A stretch of 64,000 bases of DNA from an uncultured Collinsella sp. (lineage in GTDB: Bacteria; Actinomycetota; Coriobacteriia; Coriobacteriales; Coriobacteriaceae). The DNA lies in the NCBI GenBank assembly GCA_902465265.1, contig CABQMF010000001.1, positions 62,001-126,000 on the forward strand, in the 5' to 3' direction. A model generated the notes under the pieces. It had not been told where the DNA came from, made no database searches, and worked only from the letters and a program-made list of their open reading frames with translations. Below are positions 50,002 through 60,560 of the stretch, piece after piece (position 1 is the stretch's first letter; the number at the start of each line of letters is the position of its first letter). Both the position numbers and the translations under genes were made by a program.

Positions 50002-50123
50002 GCAACGCTCAAGACCAGACTCCCAAAAAGACCGGAGCGATTCCTTTTTTGTAGACGTTGTCGCGCGGCTACGGGCAGGAAAGGTCCCAACGGTTAACAT
50101 ATACTCCATATGGGTAAAGAGAC

Positions 50124-50151
50124 CAAAGCGCTGCCGCGGGGCGGCGCTTTG
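50124..50151 (+). promoter_or_regulatory. Hairpin in the clpC leader
   Basis: CAAAGCGC and GCGCTTTG pair around a G-rich loop, 37 bases before the clpC start. It has no good T-run. A CtsR heptad operator was not seen. Confidence 0.45.
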
Positions 50152-50187
50152 CGTTTGAAAAAACTAGCTCGTCTAAGAGGAACTAGC

Positions 50188-52830
<2,643 letters not shown>

Positions 52831-52853
52831 GGATTGAGCATAACCTTGCAAGA

Positions 52854-52886
52854 TGGGGGCGTTTCCGATGAGGAAGCGCCCCCATT
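52854..52886 (+). terminator. Terminator of clpC
   Basis: TGGGGGCGTTTCC pairs with GGAAGCGCCCCCA and is followed by TTTCC. Confidence 0.88.
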
Positions 52887-52914
52887 TCCATTGAAATGCG
52901 CTCATATCTTTCGT

Positions 52915-52943
52915 GCTATACTAAATCTAAAGATACGTATAGC
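52915..52943 (+). promoter_or_regulatory. Operator-like palindrome overlapping the RelB-PIN promoter
   Basis: GCTATAC (52915-52921) and GTATAGC (52937-52943) are perfect 7-bp arms with ATCT-AA-AGAT dyad inside. The left arm contains the -10-like TATACT. The AAAGGAG ribosome-binding site follows directly, so binding would block transcription of the antitoxin gene. Confidence 0.7.
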
Positions 52944-52955
52944 AAAGGAGCTGAT

Positions 52956-53315
52956 ATGCCTACGTCAATACTCGATACACGGCCAGTTCAGATGAACGTG
53001 CGCATAGATCGCCAGCTCAAAGAAGCGGGAGATACCGTGCTTGCCCATGTCGGCATGACGCCGTCGCAGGCTGTTCGGGCGCTTTGGGAATATCTGGTCA
53101 TCAACGAACGCATGCCTTCAAAGGAGGGGAGCGCAGAGATTCTCTCCGACGAGGCGAACCAGCGATTCGTGGAATCAAGAGCAGTACAGGGTAGCCATAT
53201 CATTCGCGATTCGTGCCTCAAATACGGCATCCCCATCCCTGACTTCTCGGGTGACTACGACGACCTCTATGAGGAAGCCATGGCCGATCGCTATCCCGAG
53301 TGGGTGGAGCTATGA
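52956..53315 (+). CDS. RelB/DinJ-family antitoxin
   Basis: A 119-residue antitoxin. The N-terminal ribbon-helix-helix region (MNVRIDRQLKEAGDTVLAHVGMTPSQAVRALWEYLV, residues about 12-48) is the RelB/DinJ pattern. The C-terminal half is the presumed toxin-neutralising part, ending SGDYDDLYEEAMADRYPEWVEL. ATG 52956 follows AAAGGAG. It overlaps the PIN-domain gene by four bases (ATGA), the usual arrangement of an antitoxin-toxin operon. A palindromic operator lies in its promoter. Confidence 0.88.
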   Translation: MPTSILDTRPVQMNVRIDRQLKEAGDTVLAHVGMTPSQAVRALWEYLVINERMPSKEGSAEILSDEANQRFVESRAVQGSHIIRDSCLKYGIPIPDFSGDYDDLYEEAMADRYPEWVEL

Positions 53316-53833
53316 GTGCGGGCGGAATCCTCAAGTTGCTCATCGATACCAATGTATGGATGGATTATTTTTCTGGTAGGTCTGACCGTACGGCAAACGT
53401 CGTCCATCTGATCGAGATTGCCGATGTCTCGGAGCAGATTGCCCTGTTTGCCTCGTCTCTTTCGGTCAAAGATGTCTCGTATCTTGTCTCGGCGGCGATT
53501 AAGAGGGAGTGCCGAAGGAAGAATGGTTCGCTGAGCGATAACGCCATTGCGGCGGCGGACGAAACGGCCTGGGCATGCGTTCGGCAGATGCGCGAGCTCG
53601 CCCTCATCGCGCCGGTCGGTGCAGACGAGGTCTTCGACTCCTTTGTGTTCAAGTATCATCACAACGACTTCGAGGACGACCTTATGTTGGGCGTCGCCAA
53701 TCGTATCGATGCCGATTACGTGGTGACCGAGGATAAAAATCTCATTAAACATACCAATGGTGTATGCATTAACGTTGAAAAGGCGTTGAGGTTGGTTGGA
53801 GAGGTCAACAGCTCATCCGCCCTGTCCATCTAG
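53312..53833 (+). CDS. PIN-domain ribonuclease toxin
   Basis: A 173-residue PIN-domain protein. The metal-binding acidic residues typical of the fold are visible: Asp12 in LLIDTNVWMDYF, the DFEDDLMLGVAN block and the final VTEDKNLIK. PIN toxins cleave tRNA or mRNA. The start codon overlaps the antitoxin stop. The usual partners of RelB/DinJ are RelE/YafQ-type toxins, so a PIN toxin is atypical. The gene has lower GC than its neighbours in places, compatible with acquisition. Confidence 0.87.
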   Translation: MSAGGILKLLIDTNVWMDYFSGRSDRTANVVHLIEIADVSEQIALFASSLSVKDVSYLVSAAIKRECRRKNGSLSDNAIAAADETAWACVRQMRELALIAPVGADEVFDSFVFKYHHNDFEDDLMLGVANRIDADYVVTEDKNLIKHTNGVCINVEKALRLVGEVNSSSALSI

Positions 53834-53980
53834 CCTGCTCCATCTTGATAAAGTGACGTTCCTCGCCGTTAGCCGATGATGCGAGAGCGCTCGGCGTTTT
53901 CGACTGGTTTATGCACGTAAAGTCTGGGAATATACAAGTCGCATGTCTTATTGTCTAACCAGTTGCGCCAAGGAGGCACC

Positions 53981-55438
53981 ATGGACTACAAGATTACCGG
54001 CTACGAGCCCGCCCAGCTGTTCCATTTCTTTGAGGAGGTCAGCGCGATCCCCCGTGGGTCTGGCAACGAGAAGGGCATCAGCGATTTCCTGGTTGCGTTT
54101 GCCAAGGAGCGCGGCCTCGACGTGTATCAGGACGAGGTCTACAACGTCATCATTCGCAAGCCCGCATCTGCCGGTGCCGAGAATGCCCCGACCGTGATGC
54201 TGCAGGGCCATATCGATATGGTGTGCGACAAGTTGGGCTCCGTTGAGCACGACTTTACGACCGACGGTATCGACCTGGTCGTCAAGGACGGCGTCCTCAC
54301 CGCTAACGGCACCACCCTGGGCGCCGACAACGGCATTGCTGTCGCTCTGATGCTTACCGTGCTCAACGACGATTCGATTGCTCATCCGGCCCTCGAGTGC
54401 GTGTTCACCACCGACGAGGAGACCGGCCTGGTCGGCGCCGAGACGCTCGACAAGTCCCAGATCAGCGCCCGCACCATGATCAACCTCGATTCCGAGGAGG
54501 AGGGCGTGGCCACCGTCAGCTGCGCCGGCGGCGTCGTCGTTACCTACACCTGCCCGATCGTGCGCGAGCACAAGACTGGCAGCACCCTTACGCTCGAGAT
54601 CTCTGGCCTGCTGGGTGGTCACTCCGGCGCCGACATCAACCTGGAGCGCGGCAACGGCAACCTCATCATGGCCCGCATCATCGACCGCTTGATGGTAGCC
54701 GGCGAGCCCGCCGTCGTCAGCTTTAACGGCGGCACTAAGGACAACGCCATCAACCGTGAGTGCAAGGCCGTTCTGGTCTACGCCGACCACGCTGCCGCCG
54801 AGGCAGCGGCGCAGATCGCAAAGGGCATCATCGCCGACGTCACTGCCGAGCTCGAGGTCTTCGACCCCGGCTTTACCTGCACCGTCGAGATTGCCGACGA
54901 CGCCGAGGTCGAGGCCATGGACCAGAAGTCCGCGCTTGCCCTCATCCGCGCCCTGCGTCTTGCCCCTAACGGCGTGATTCGCCGCAACGTCGCCACCGAC
55001 GGCTCCGTCGAGGTTTCCTCCAACATCGGTGTGGTTGCCACCTCTGACGACCAGGTCAAGATCATGCTGTCCCCGCGCTCCTCGATCACTTCGCTGCAGA
55101 ACGAGTTCAAGGACCGCCTGCAGACGCTGGCCGATGTCTTGGGCTTCGACGCCAAGTTTGAGTTCGAGTATCCCGGCTGGAGCTATGCCGAGCATTCGCC
55201 GGTCCGCGACATCTTTGTCGAGAGCTATCGCGAGCTCTTTGGCTCCGAGCTGCGCATCGAGTCCATTCACGCCGGCCTTGAGTGCGGCCTGTTTGCCGAG
55301 GCCCTGCACGGCCTGGACGCCATCGCCGTGGGCCCGACGCTCTCCGATGTCCACACCCCGGACGAGAGCATGGAGCTCGCTTCTGCCGAGCGCTTCTATG
55401 AGCTGCTCATCGACGTTCTCAAGCGCCTCGCTGCGTAA
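53981..55438 (+). CDS. pepD: Aminoacyl-histidine dipeptidase (M20C)
   Basis: A 485-residue zinc dipeptidase of the PepD/carnosinase-like M20C group. Motifs: VMLQGHIDMVCDK (metal His/Asp), TTLGADNGIAVAL, EETGLVGAE (catalytic Glu pair), GGHSGADINLERGN and the C-terminal IHAGLECGLF. The enzyme cleaves Xaa-His dipeptides and related dipeptides. Start ATG 53981 follows AAGGAGG. An upstream in-frame ATG at 53951 exists but has no good ribosome-binding site. It lies between the two toxin-antitoxin modules and has its own terminator. Confidence 0.93.
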   Translation: MDYKITGYEPAQLFHFFEEVSAIPRGSGNEKGISDFLVAFAKERGLDVYQDEVYNVIIRKPASAGAENAPTVMLQGHIDMVCDKLGSVEHDFTTDGIDLVVKDGVLTANGTTLGADNGIAVALMLTVLNDDSIAHPALECVFTTDEETGLVGAETLDKSQISARTMINLDSEEEGVATVSCAGGVVVTYTCPIVREHKTGSTLTLEISGLLGGHSGADINLERGNGNLIMARIIDRLMVAGEPAVVSFNGGTKDNAINRECKAVLVYADHAAAEAAAQIAKGIIADVTAELEVFDPGFTCTVEIADDAEVEAMDQKSALALIRALRLAPNGVIRRNVATDGSVEVSSNIGVVATSDDQVKIMLSPRSSITSLQNEFKDRLQTLADVLGFDAKFEFEYPGWSYAEHSPVRDIFVESYRELFGSELRIESIHAGLECGLFAEALHGLDAIAVGPTLSDVHTPDESMELASAERFYELLIDVLKRLAA

Positions 55439-55493
55439 AGATTGCGCTAGCAGCAGTCCGAGCCACGTGCTAGCGGATTGCAAATGACATTAC

Positions 55494-55535
55494 GAGAGGG
55501 GACACCCGGTCTTTTGCGACAGGTGCCCCCTCTCT
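55494..55535 (+). terminator. Terminator of pepD
   Basis: GAGAGGGGACACC pairs with GGTGCCCCCTCTC (one bulge) around CGGTCTTTTGCGACA, then TTCTTTT. The stem-loop contains GGGGACA and GACAGG, resembling the intergenic hairpin core. Confidence 0.82.
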
Positions 55536-55564
55536 TCTTTTGGGAAATGGCAAATTACGGACAC

Positions 55565-56869
55565 CTAGCCTATATCCGCCTTGATGAGGTCGAGGGTGCG
55601 CTGGCAGTTTTCGCGGACGGGGCCGAGCATATGCTCGCGCAGGTCCGCCATGCCGGGCAGGTCGGCGTATTCGTCCATGACCTCTTCCATGCAAATGGGT
55701 ACCTCGTAGGCGAGGTCCATCATGGTCGCAAAGCAAAACTTCTCAGATAGCCCGGCATCGGTGAGCGCCGCCTCCAGTGCGGGGTCGCCCATACCGTGGT
55801 ATCGGCGGATGGCGCCTGGACCGATGCGCCCCACACGATTTTCGCCGCCAACGCTCATGGCAAGGCGCGCCCGGCGACGCATGCGCTCGTACGCCAAGCC
55901 CGAAGCGACATCGTACATTCGAGCCATCATGGCTGCGCCGTCGTTTCCAAGGAGCAGGGAATAGTTTTTCGCATGCGCATCCGGTGCGCCGATAATGGCG
56001 TTGAAGAACAGTATCTGCGTAAACAGATACAGGTTAAGTTGATGGTGGCTCGTATTTACGAGGAGCTCTTGAATATCGCGGGCGGTCGGGCCGCCGTCTG
56101 CCGTGTACTTTTGGGCGGGCATCACCCCAAGTGCCTGACAGAGGTCTTCTTGATGTAGGCGCCTGATCGTTCCGTCTTCGACTTTCACGCGGTCATAGCG
56201 CTCAACAATGAGGGCAGGTTCGTCCTCAAACATACGATATTCGACGTTTGCCGTTGCGATACCGGCGCGCTGGGCGCTTTTCATGCAGACAAACTCATTG
56301 AGAGCCTCGAGTTTAAATCCGATAACGCCATTTTTTAAAATATGCGTCGTGGGCGAGGAGCCCATGCATTCGCACCAGCGGCCGTTTATGAACGCGAGCG
56401 CGAACTTGCCCTGGTTGCCTCCAAGTGACCAACTTTCATCTAGACCCATCCACGATGCATCGCGGTCATCTCTGATCGACTTGAGACGGAGAGCAATTTC
56501 GTGGTCGTCTATAGGGCGGTATTCGCCGGCGCGATGCAGGACGGCGTCGGCATCTTCTTCGGCACAAAACTGCACTCCGCCCGGACAGTCGAGTCCGATA
56601 TGGCTGAGCAACGCAACGGGGTTGTTGGGCCTAACGTCGAATTCGGTGGCAATCGCTTTTCGTTGGTCCTCGCTGTCGGGTAGAAGGCCAAACAGGTACG
56701 GATTCATGACCTGTTGTCCGTATGTGCGATTCGATACGGGTATGTTGGTCGATAGGGCTGGCCCGTCATAGTCATGATCGTAGGTAAAGCTGATAAGACC
56801 GTTCTCATCTTGCGTGAGCGTTCCCGCAGGTACGCCGCAAATAATGGTCCGAAGTGATGTTCTGGCCAT
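55565..56869 (-). CDS. hipA: HipA-type serine/threonine kinase toxin
   Basis: A 434-residue HipA-fold kinase. The N-terminal subdomain (VPAGTLTQDENGLISFTYD) is followed by the Gly/Ser loop ESWSLGGNQGKFAL (around 146-159; Ser148 aligns with the autophosphorylated Ser150 of Escherichia coli HipA). The catalytic loop is IIGAPDAHAKNYSLL (Asp297) and the metal-binding motif MYDVASGL (Asp320). HipA phosphorylates glutamyl-tRNA synthetase in E. coli; related kinases hit other translation targets. The gene starts three bases after the hipB stop. It is predicted to be active: no key residue is missing. Confidence 0.92.
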   Translation of the reverse strand: MARTSLRTIICGVPAGTLTQDENGLISFTYDHDYDGPALSTNIPVSNRTYGQQVMNPYLFGLLPDSEDQRKAIATEFDVRPNNPVALLSHIGLDCPGGVQFCAEEDADAVLHRAGEYRPIDDHEIALRLKSIRDDRDASWMGLDESWSLGGNQGKFALAFINGRWCECMGSSPTTHILKNGVIGFKLEALNEFVCMKSAQRAGIATANVEYRMFEDEPALIVERYDRVKVEDGTIRRLHQEDLCQALGVMPAQKYTADGGPTARDIQELLVNTSHHQLNLYLFTQILFFNAIIGAPDAHAKNYSLLLGNDGAAMMARMYDVASGLAYERMRRRARLAMSVGGENRVGRIGPGAIRRYHGMGDPALEAALTDAGLSEKFCFATMMDLAYEVPICMEEVMDEYADLPGMADLREHMLGPVRENCQRTLDLIKADIG

Positions 56870-56872
56870 TGG

Positions 56873-57343
56873 CTATTTTCCTTCGGGCTTGGTTTGGTTA
56901 GATGCGTTTGCGGCAATCGAGACTCCGAGATTGGACATGGCGAAATCGGCGAAGACCTCGTCGTAGAGTGCGGATGTAAAGGGGGCATCTGCAAGAGCCG
57001 GAATGGGGGTACTACGACGGTTGCGATGATGAGGACGTTGAGTGTGATGGCGCCTGGGGATGCTGCGAGGCAGCGGATTGGCATGCGGCGCGTCGACTGG
57101 TCGCTCGTTTTTCGCTTCGCCGATATCCCCTTGAGCGGCGAGTGCCAGTCCAAGAGCATTGAAAATCGTCAGCAACTTGTCGAGTCGAATGCCGGTGGCG
57201 TCTCCTAGCTCGAGCGATGCGAGCAAGCGCTCCGAAACACCGGCTTTTTTAGCGAGGGTTGCACGGGTGAGACCCTGAGCCTCGCGTGCCTGGCGCACGT
57301 AGATGCCAGCTTGGCGCGGTGTGGTGATGGGAAGGGTATCCAC
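56873..57343 (-). CDS. hipB: HipB-type HTH antitoxin with unusual C-terminal extension
   Basis: A 156-residue protein with an Xre-type helix-turn-helix at residues about 10-66 (IYVRQAREAQGLTRATLAKKAGVSERLLASLE), typical of HipB. The remaining 90 residues are Arg/His/Pro-rich, then DAPFTSALYDEVFADFAMSN. Escherichia coli HipB is only 88 residues, so the extension is notable and might contact HipA. It is co-transcribed with hipA (three-base gap). The start at 57343 lies 15 bases downstream of a perfect 16+16-bp palindrome on the minus strand; AGGAGAT precedes the ATG. Confidence 0.87.
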   Translation of the reverse strand: MDTLPITTPRQAGIYVRQAREAQGLTRATLAKKAGVSERLLASLELGDATGIRLDKLLTIFNALGLALAAQGDIGEAKNERPVDAPHANPLPRSIPRRHHTQRPHHRNRRSTPIPALADAPFTSALYDEVFADFAMSNLGVSIAANASNQTKPEGK

Positions 57344-57357
57344 GGCGATCTCCTAAC

Positions 57358-57400
57358 GTGCAGACTTTTGCATATTAGTATGACATGCAAAAGTCTGCAC
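57358..57400 (-). promoter_or_regulatory. Perfect 16+16-bp operator of hipBA
   Basis: GTGCAGACTTTTGCAT (57358-57373) and its exact complement ATGCAAAAGTCTGCAC (57385-57400) flank an 11-base spacer rich in A and T. On the minus strand the spacer reads GTCATACTAAT, a plausible -10 region, so a protein bound to the palindrome would cover the promoter. Confidence 0.85.
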
Positions 57401-57403
57401 GAA

Positions 57404-57435
57404 AAGGCCTCATGCAAAACTCTGCATGAGGCCTT
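57404..57435 (-). terminator. Terminator of mntP with operator-like loop
   Basis: AAGGCCTCATGCA and TGCATGAGGCCTT pair perfectly around AACTC, with TTTT on the minus strand. The stem-loop reads ATGCAAAACTCTGCAT, close to the operator half-site ATGCAAAAGTCTGCAC. Confidence 0.88.
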
Positions 57436-57471
57436 GTGCTGGCATTGAGTTTTGAGTGATTGTGCTTGGCG

Positions 57472-58056
57472 TTACAGCGCCAAAATCCCCAGATGCTCAA
57501 GCAAGATCTTAAGCCCGATGAGGATGAGCACGACGCCACCCACGATGGTGGCGGGTTTTTCGTAGCGCGCGCCAAAGGTGTGGCCGATCGCTACGCCGGC
57601 GATGGAGAAGATAAACGTTGTGACGCCGATAAGCGATACGGCGGGAACGATGTCAACCGAGAGCGCCGCAAACGAGATGCCTACGGCTAGGGCGTCGATT
57701 GAGGTGGCGATGGCGAGGATCAGGTATTCTACCAGGTCAATCTTTTCGGCATCCTTGTCGTCGCCTTCGTTCTCATCTTCGTCTTCGGAAAAGGCTTCCC
57801 ACAGCATTTTGCCGCCGATAAAGGCCAAAAGGATAAAGGCGATCCAATGGTCGATGGGCCCGATGATGCCCATGAATTGACTGCCGAGCGCCCATCCGAT
57901 TACGGGCATGCCGGCCTGAAAGCCGCCAAAGAACAGGCCGAGCACTACGGCGACTTTAAGGTTGATTTTCTTCATGCCAAGGCCCTTGCAGATGGATACG
58001 GCAAAAGCGTCCATAGAAAGGCCGATAGCGAGCAACACAAGCTCTGCGAGTCCCAT
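57472..58056 (-). CDS. mntP: Manganese efflux pump MntP
   Basis: A 194-residue membrane protein with six helices, internally duplicated. Each half has the metal-coordinating Asp motif: LSMDAFAVSICKGLG and ATSIDALAVGISFAAL. MntP exports manganese. An acidic loop between the halves (SEDEDENEGDDKDAEK) is longer than usual. The start at 58056 has GGGAGCC upstream. A yybP-ykoY riboswitch, common for this gene, was looked for; only a GGGAGTAG fragment was seen, without the rest of the motif. Confidence 0.93.
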   Translation of the reverse strand: MGLAELVLLAIGLSMDAFAVSICKGLGMKKINLKVAVVLGLFFGGFQAGMPVIGWALGSQFMGIIGPIDHWIAFILLAFIGGKMLWEAFSEDEDENEGDDKDAEKIDLVEYLILAIATSIDALAVGISFAALSVDIVPAVSLIGVTTFIFSIAGVAIGHTFGARYEKPATIVGGVVLILIGLKILLEHLGILAL

Positions 58057-58139
58057 AGTCTGGCTCCCTCTCTGCGGGCGAGCCCGATTACGCGACTACT
58101 CCCTCATTTATATGAGACCCGATGCTACCACACGAGCAG

Positions 58140-58168
58140 TCAAAAGAACCCCGTCCCAAATGAGCTAC
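58140..58168 (-). repeat. GGGACGGGG-core intergenic hairpin, type B copy 4
   Basis: On the minus strand GTAGCTCATTTGGGACGGGG followed by TTCTTTTGAC. It lies in the divergent region between mntP and disA, and its flank carries another short stem (TGAGCTA/TAGCTCA). Confidence 0.7.
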
Positions 58169-58277
58169 CTAAGCGGTGTTAGCTCATTCTGTAAGCATCG
58201 GATTTCGCAAGCGCTGCGGGGACAAACCGTGAGAAACTATTTAGCGTTTATGGAGCGTATACGATGGGAGCGATGCC

Positions 58278-59345
58278 TTGGATAAGAACGAGCTGCAAAA
58301 GCGTATGGAACAGGCCATCCGCCTGACGGCACCTGGTCAGCCGATCCGCACCGCCCTCGACATGATCATCGCCGGTCACCTGGGCGCCCTTATCTGCGTC
58401 GGCGACACCGAAAATGTGCTCGCTGCCGGTAACGACGGCTTCCCGCTCAATATTTCGTTCACCTCGAACCGCCTGTTCGAGCTTTCCAAGATGGACGGCG
58501 CTATCGTTATCGATGGCGACCTCACCCAGATCCTGCGCGCCAACTTCCACCTCAATCCCGATCCCTCGCTCGCCACGAGTGAGACGGGCATGCGTCACCG
58601 CACCGCCGCTCGCATGTCGGTGCTCACCGATGCCATCGTGATCTCGGTCTCGGCCCGTCGTGCCGTCGTCAACGTGTACGTTCACGGTAAGAGCTACGAG
58701 ATTCAGCCCGTCACCACCATCATGAGCTCGGTCAACCAGCTCGTCGCCACGCTCCAGACTACCCGTCAGTCGCTCGATCGCTCCCTGCTGCGCCTGACGG
58801 CCCTCGAGCTCGACGACTACGTTACGCTCGCCGACATTACCGGTATTTTCTCGAGCTTCGAGATCATGCAGCAGGCAAAGACTGAGCTTAAGGATTGCAT
58901 CGTCAAGCTGGGCAACCAGGGCAAGCTCGTGCAGATGCAGCTCGAGCAGCTCGCGGGCTCCAGCATGGATACCGAGTATGACCTGATGATCCGCGACTAC
59001 GCGAGCGATTCCTCCGAGGCAAACGCCGAGAAGATTCGCGCCGAGCTCGCTCGCATGACACCTAAGGACCTGTCCGACCCACAACATGTGGCGGCGGTTC
59101 TGGGTTACGACGACCTGGACGAGGACTCCGTCATGACGCCGCTGGGCCTACGTACGCTTTCGCGCGTGTCCGTTGTGCGCGACGGCGTGGCCGAGAAAAT
59201 CGTCGACGAGTACGGCTCGTTGCAGGAGCTCATGGACGACATCAGCGAGGATCCGGAGCGCTTGGGCGACTTTGGTGTTAACAACCCTGCCATTCTTGCG
59301 GACTCGCTGTACCGCATGAAGGGCACCAAACAGGGGAACGCATAA
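58278..59345 (+). CDS. disA: Diadenylate cyclase DisA
   Basis: A 355-residue DNA-integrity scanning protein that makes cyclic di-AMP. The DAC domain (residues 1-145) has the MDGAIVIDGD and GMRHRTAARMS motifs (DGA and RHR). The helical linker follows, then a C-terminal HhH-type DNA-binding domain (about 290-350, DEYGSLQELMDDISEDPERL). TTG at 58278 is used as start, with GGGAGCG upstream. The stop overlaps the ispD start by one base, so the two are coupled. No radA is adjacent. Confidence 0.93.
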   Translation: MDKNELQKRMEQAIRLTAPGQPIRTALDMIIAGHLGALICVGDTENVLAAGNDGFPLNISFTSNRLFELSKMDGAIVIDGDLTQILRANFHLNPDPSLATSETGMRHRTAARMSVLTDAIVISVSARRAVVNVYVHGKSYEIQPVTTIMSSVNQLVATLQTTRQSLDRSLLRLTALELDDYVTLADITGIFSSFEIMQQAKTELKDCIVKLGNQGKLVQMQLEQLAGSSMDTEYDLMIRDYASDSSEANAEKIRAELARMTPKDLSDPQHVAAVLGYDDLDEDSVMTPLGLRTLSRVSVVRDGVAEKIVDEYGSLQELMDDISEDPERLGDFGVNNPAILADSLYRMKGTKQGNA

Positions 59346-60073
59346 TGGCGCCCGTATGCGCCGTGGTCGTTGCCGGCGGCAGCGGCCAGCGCTTTGGTAA
59401 CCCCGGTGGCAAGCAGCTCGTTAACGTGGCGGGCCGTCCGCTTATGAGCTGGTCCATCCGCGCGTTCGATCGGAGCGACAAGGTCGGCCACATCGTGGTG
59501 GTGTGTCCTGCTGAGCGTCGTGCCGAGATGCGCCGCCTGGCCATCGACCCGTTTGACTATGACACGCCCATCAGCTTTGCCGACGCCGGCGATACCCGTC
59601 AGGATTCCACCCGTGCCGGCGTGCATGCGGTTCCGGCGGGTTTCGAATATGTCGCCATTCACGACGGCGCTCGTCCGCTCATTACTACCGAGGCGATCGA
59701 TCACGCTATCGACGTGCTCGTGAGCGACCACGCCCTCGACGGTGTCGTGTGCGGTCAGCCCGCGATCGACACGCTCAAAATCGTCGATGGCGATAATATC
59801 GTCGAGACGCCGCCGCGCGAACTCTATTGGGCCGCACAGACGCCGCAGATCTTTAGCGTCGACGCCATGAAGCGCGCCCACACCGCAGCTATCGCTGAGG
59901 GCTTTATCGGGACCGACGATTCTTCGCTGGTTGAGCGCATGGGCGGGCGCGTCCGCTGTGTCCAGAGCCCGCGCGACAACCTTAAGGTGACGGTGCCCGA
60001 GGACCTGCGTCCCGTAACCGCGATTCTGCTCGGCCGCATGGCCGAGGGAGAGGACCTTCCCCATGTTCAGTAA
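59345..60073 (+). CDS. ispD: 2-C-methyl-D-erythritol 4-phosphate cytidylyltransferase
   Basis: Third step of the MEP pathway. The 242-residue protein has VVVAGGSGQRFG (with GGKQLVNVAGRPL) binding CTP, VAIHDGARPLITTEAID, YWAAQTPQIF and the PRDNLKVTVPEDL C-terminus. The start overlaps the disA stop (TAATG), and the end overlaps ispF by 11 bases. Confidence 0.95.
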   Translation: MAPVCAVVVAGGSGQRFGNPGGKQLVNVAGRPLMSWSIRAFDRSDKVGHIVVVCPAERRAEMRRLAIDPFDYDTPISFADAGDTRQDSTRAGVHAVPAGFEYVAIHDGARPLITTEAIDHAIDVLVSDHALDGVVCGQPAIDTLKIVDGDNIVETPPRELYWAAQTPQIFSVDAMKRAHTAAIAEGFIGTDDSSLVERMGGRVRCVQSPRDNLKVTVPEDLRPVTAILLGRMAEGEDLPHVQ

Positions 60074-60557
60074 CCTGCGCATTGGCCACGGCTACGACGT
60101 CCACCGTTTGGTGGAGGGGCGTCGATGTATCATCGGCGGGGTCGACATTCCCTACGAGCGCGGCCTGCTGGGCCACTCGGATGCCGATGTGCTCGCGCAC
60201 GCCTTAGCCGACGCCATTCTGGGCGCCTGCCGCGGGGGAGACATCGGCAAGCTATTTCCCGACACCGATCCCGCCTACGAGGGCGCCGATTCGATGGTGC
60301 TGCTCGCTCGCGTGATGGACTATGCGCGTGAGCTGGGCTTTGAGTTTGTCGATGCCGATTGCACCATTGCCTGTCAGCAACCCAAGATCACCCCGCACCG
60401 CGATGCCATGCGCGCCAACCTTGCCCATGCCCTGGGCGTTGACGTCGAAAACGTGGGCGTCGCCGCCACTACGACCGAAAAGCTCGGTTGGGAAGGCCAG
60501 GGCGAGGGGATCGGCGCCTGGGCCGTCTGCCTGCTACAGAAAACCGTTAAGGAGTAA
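60063..60557 (+). CDS. ispF: 2-C-methyl-D-erythritol 2,4-cyclodiphosphate synthase
   Basis: Fifth step of the MEP pathway. The 164-residue protein has GHGYDVHRL (metal ligands Asp and His), GLLGHSDADVLAHALADAILGA, GDIGKLFPDTDP and the C-terminal TTEKLGWEGQGEGI. Start ATG 60063 lies inside the end of ispD, with GAGGGAGAGGA upstream. The cysS start is three bases after the stop, so the genes form one operon. Confidence 0.96.
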   Translation: MFSNLRIGHGYDVHRLVEGRRCIIGGVDIPYERGLLGHSDADVLAHALADAILGACRGGDIGKLFPDTDPAYEGADSMVLLARVMDYARELGFEFVDADCTIACQQPKITPHRDAMRANLAHALGVDVENVGVAATTTEKLGWEGQGEGIGAWAVCLLQKTVKE

Positions 60558-60560
60558 CGA

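Noticed and set aside
58057..58140. yybP-ykoY manganese riboswitch before mntP
   Set aside because: Only a GGGAGTAG-like fragment is present; the rest of the conserved aptamer blocks are missing and the leader is too short.
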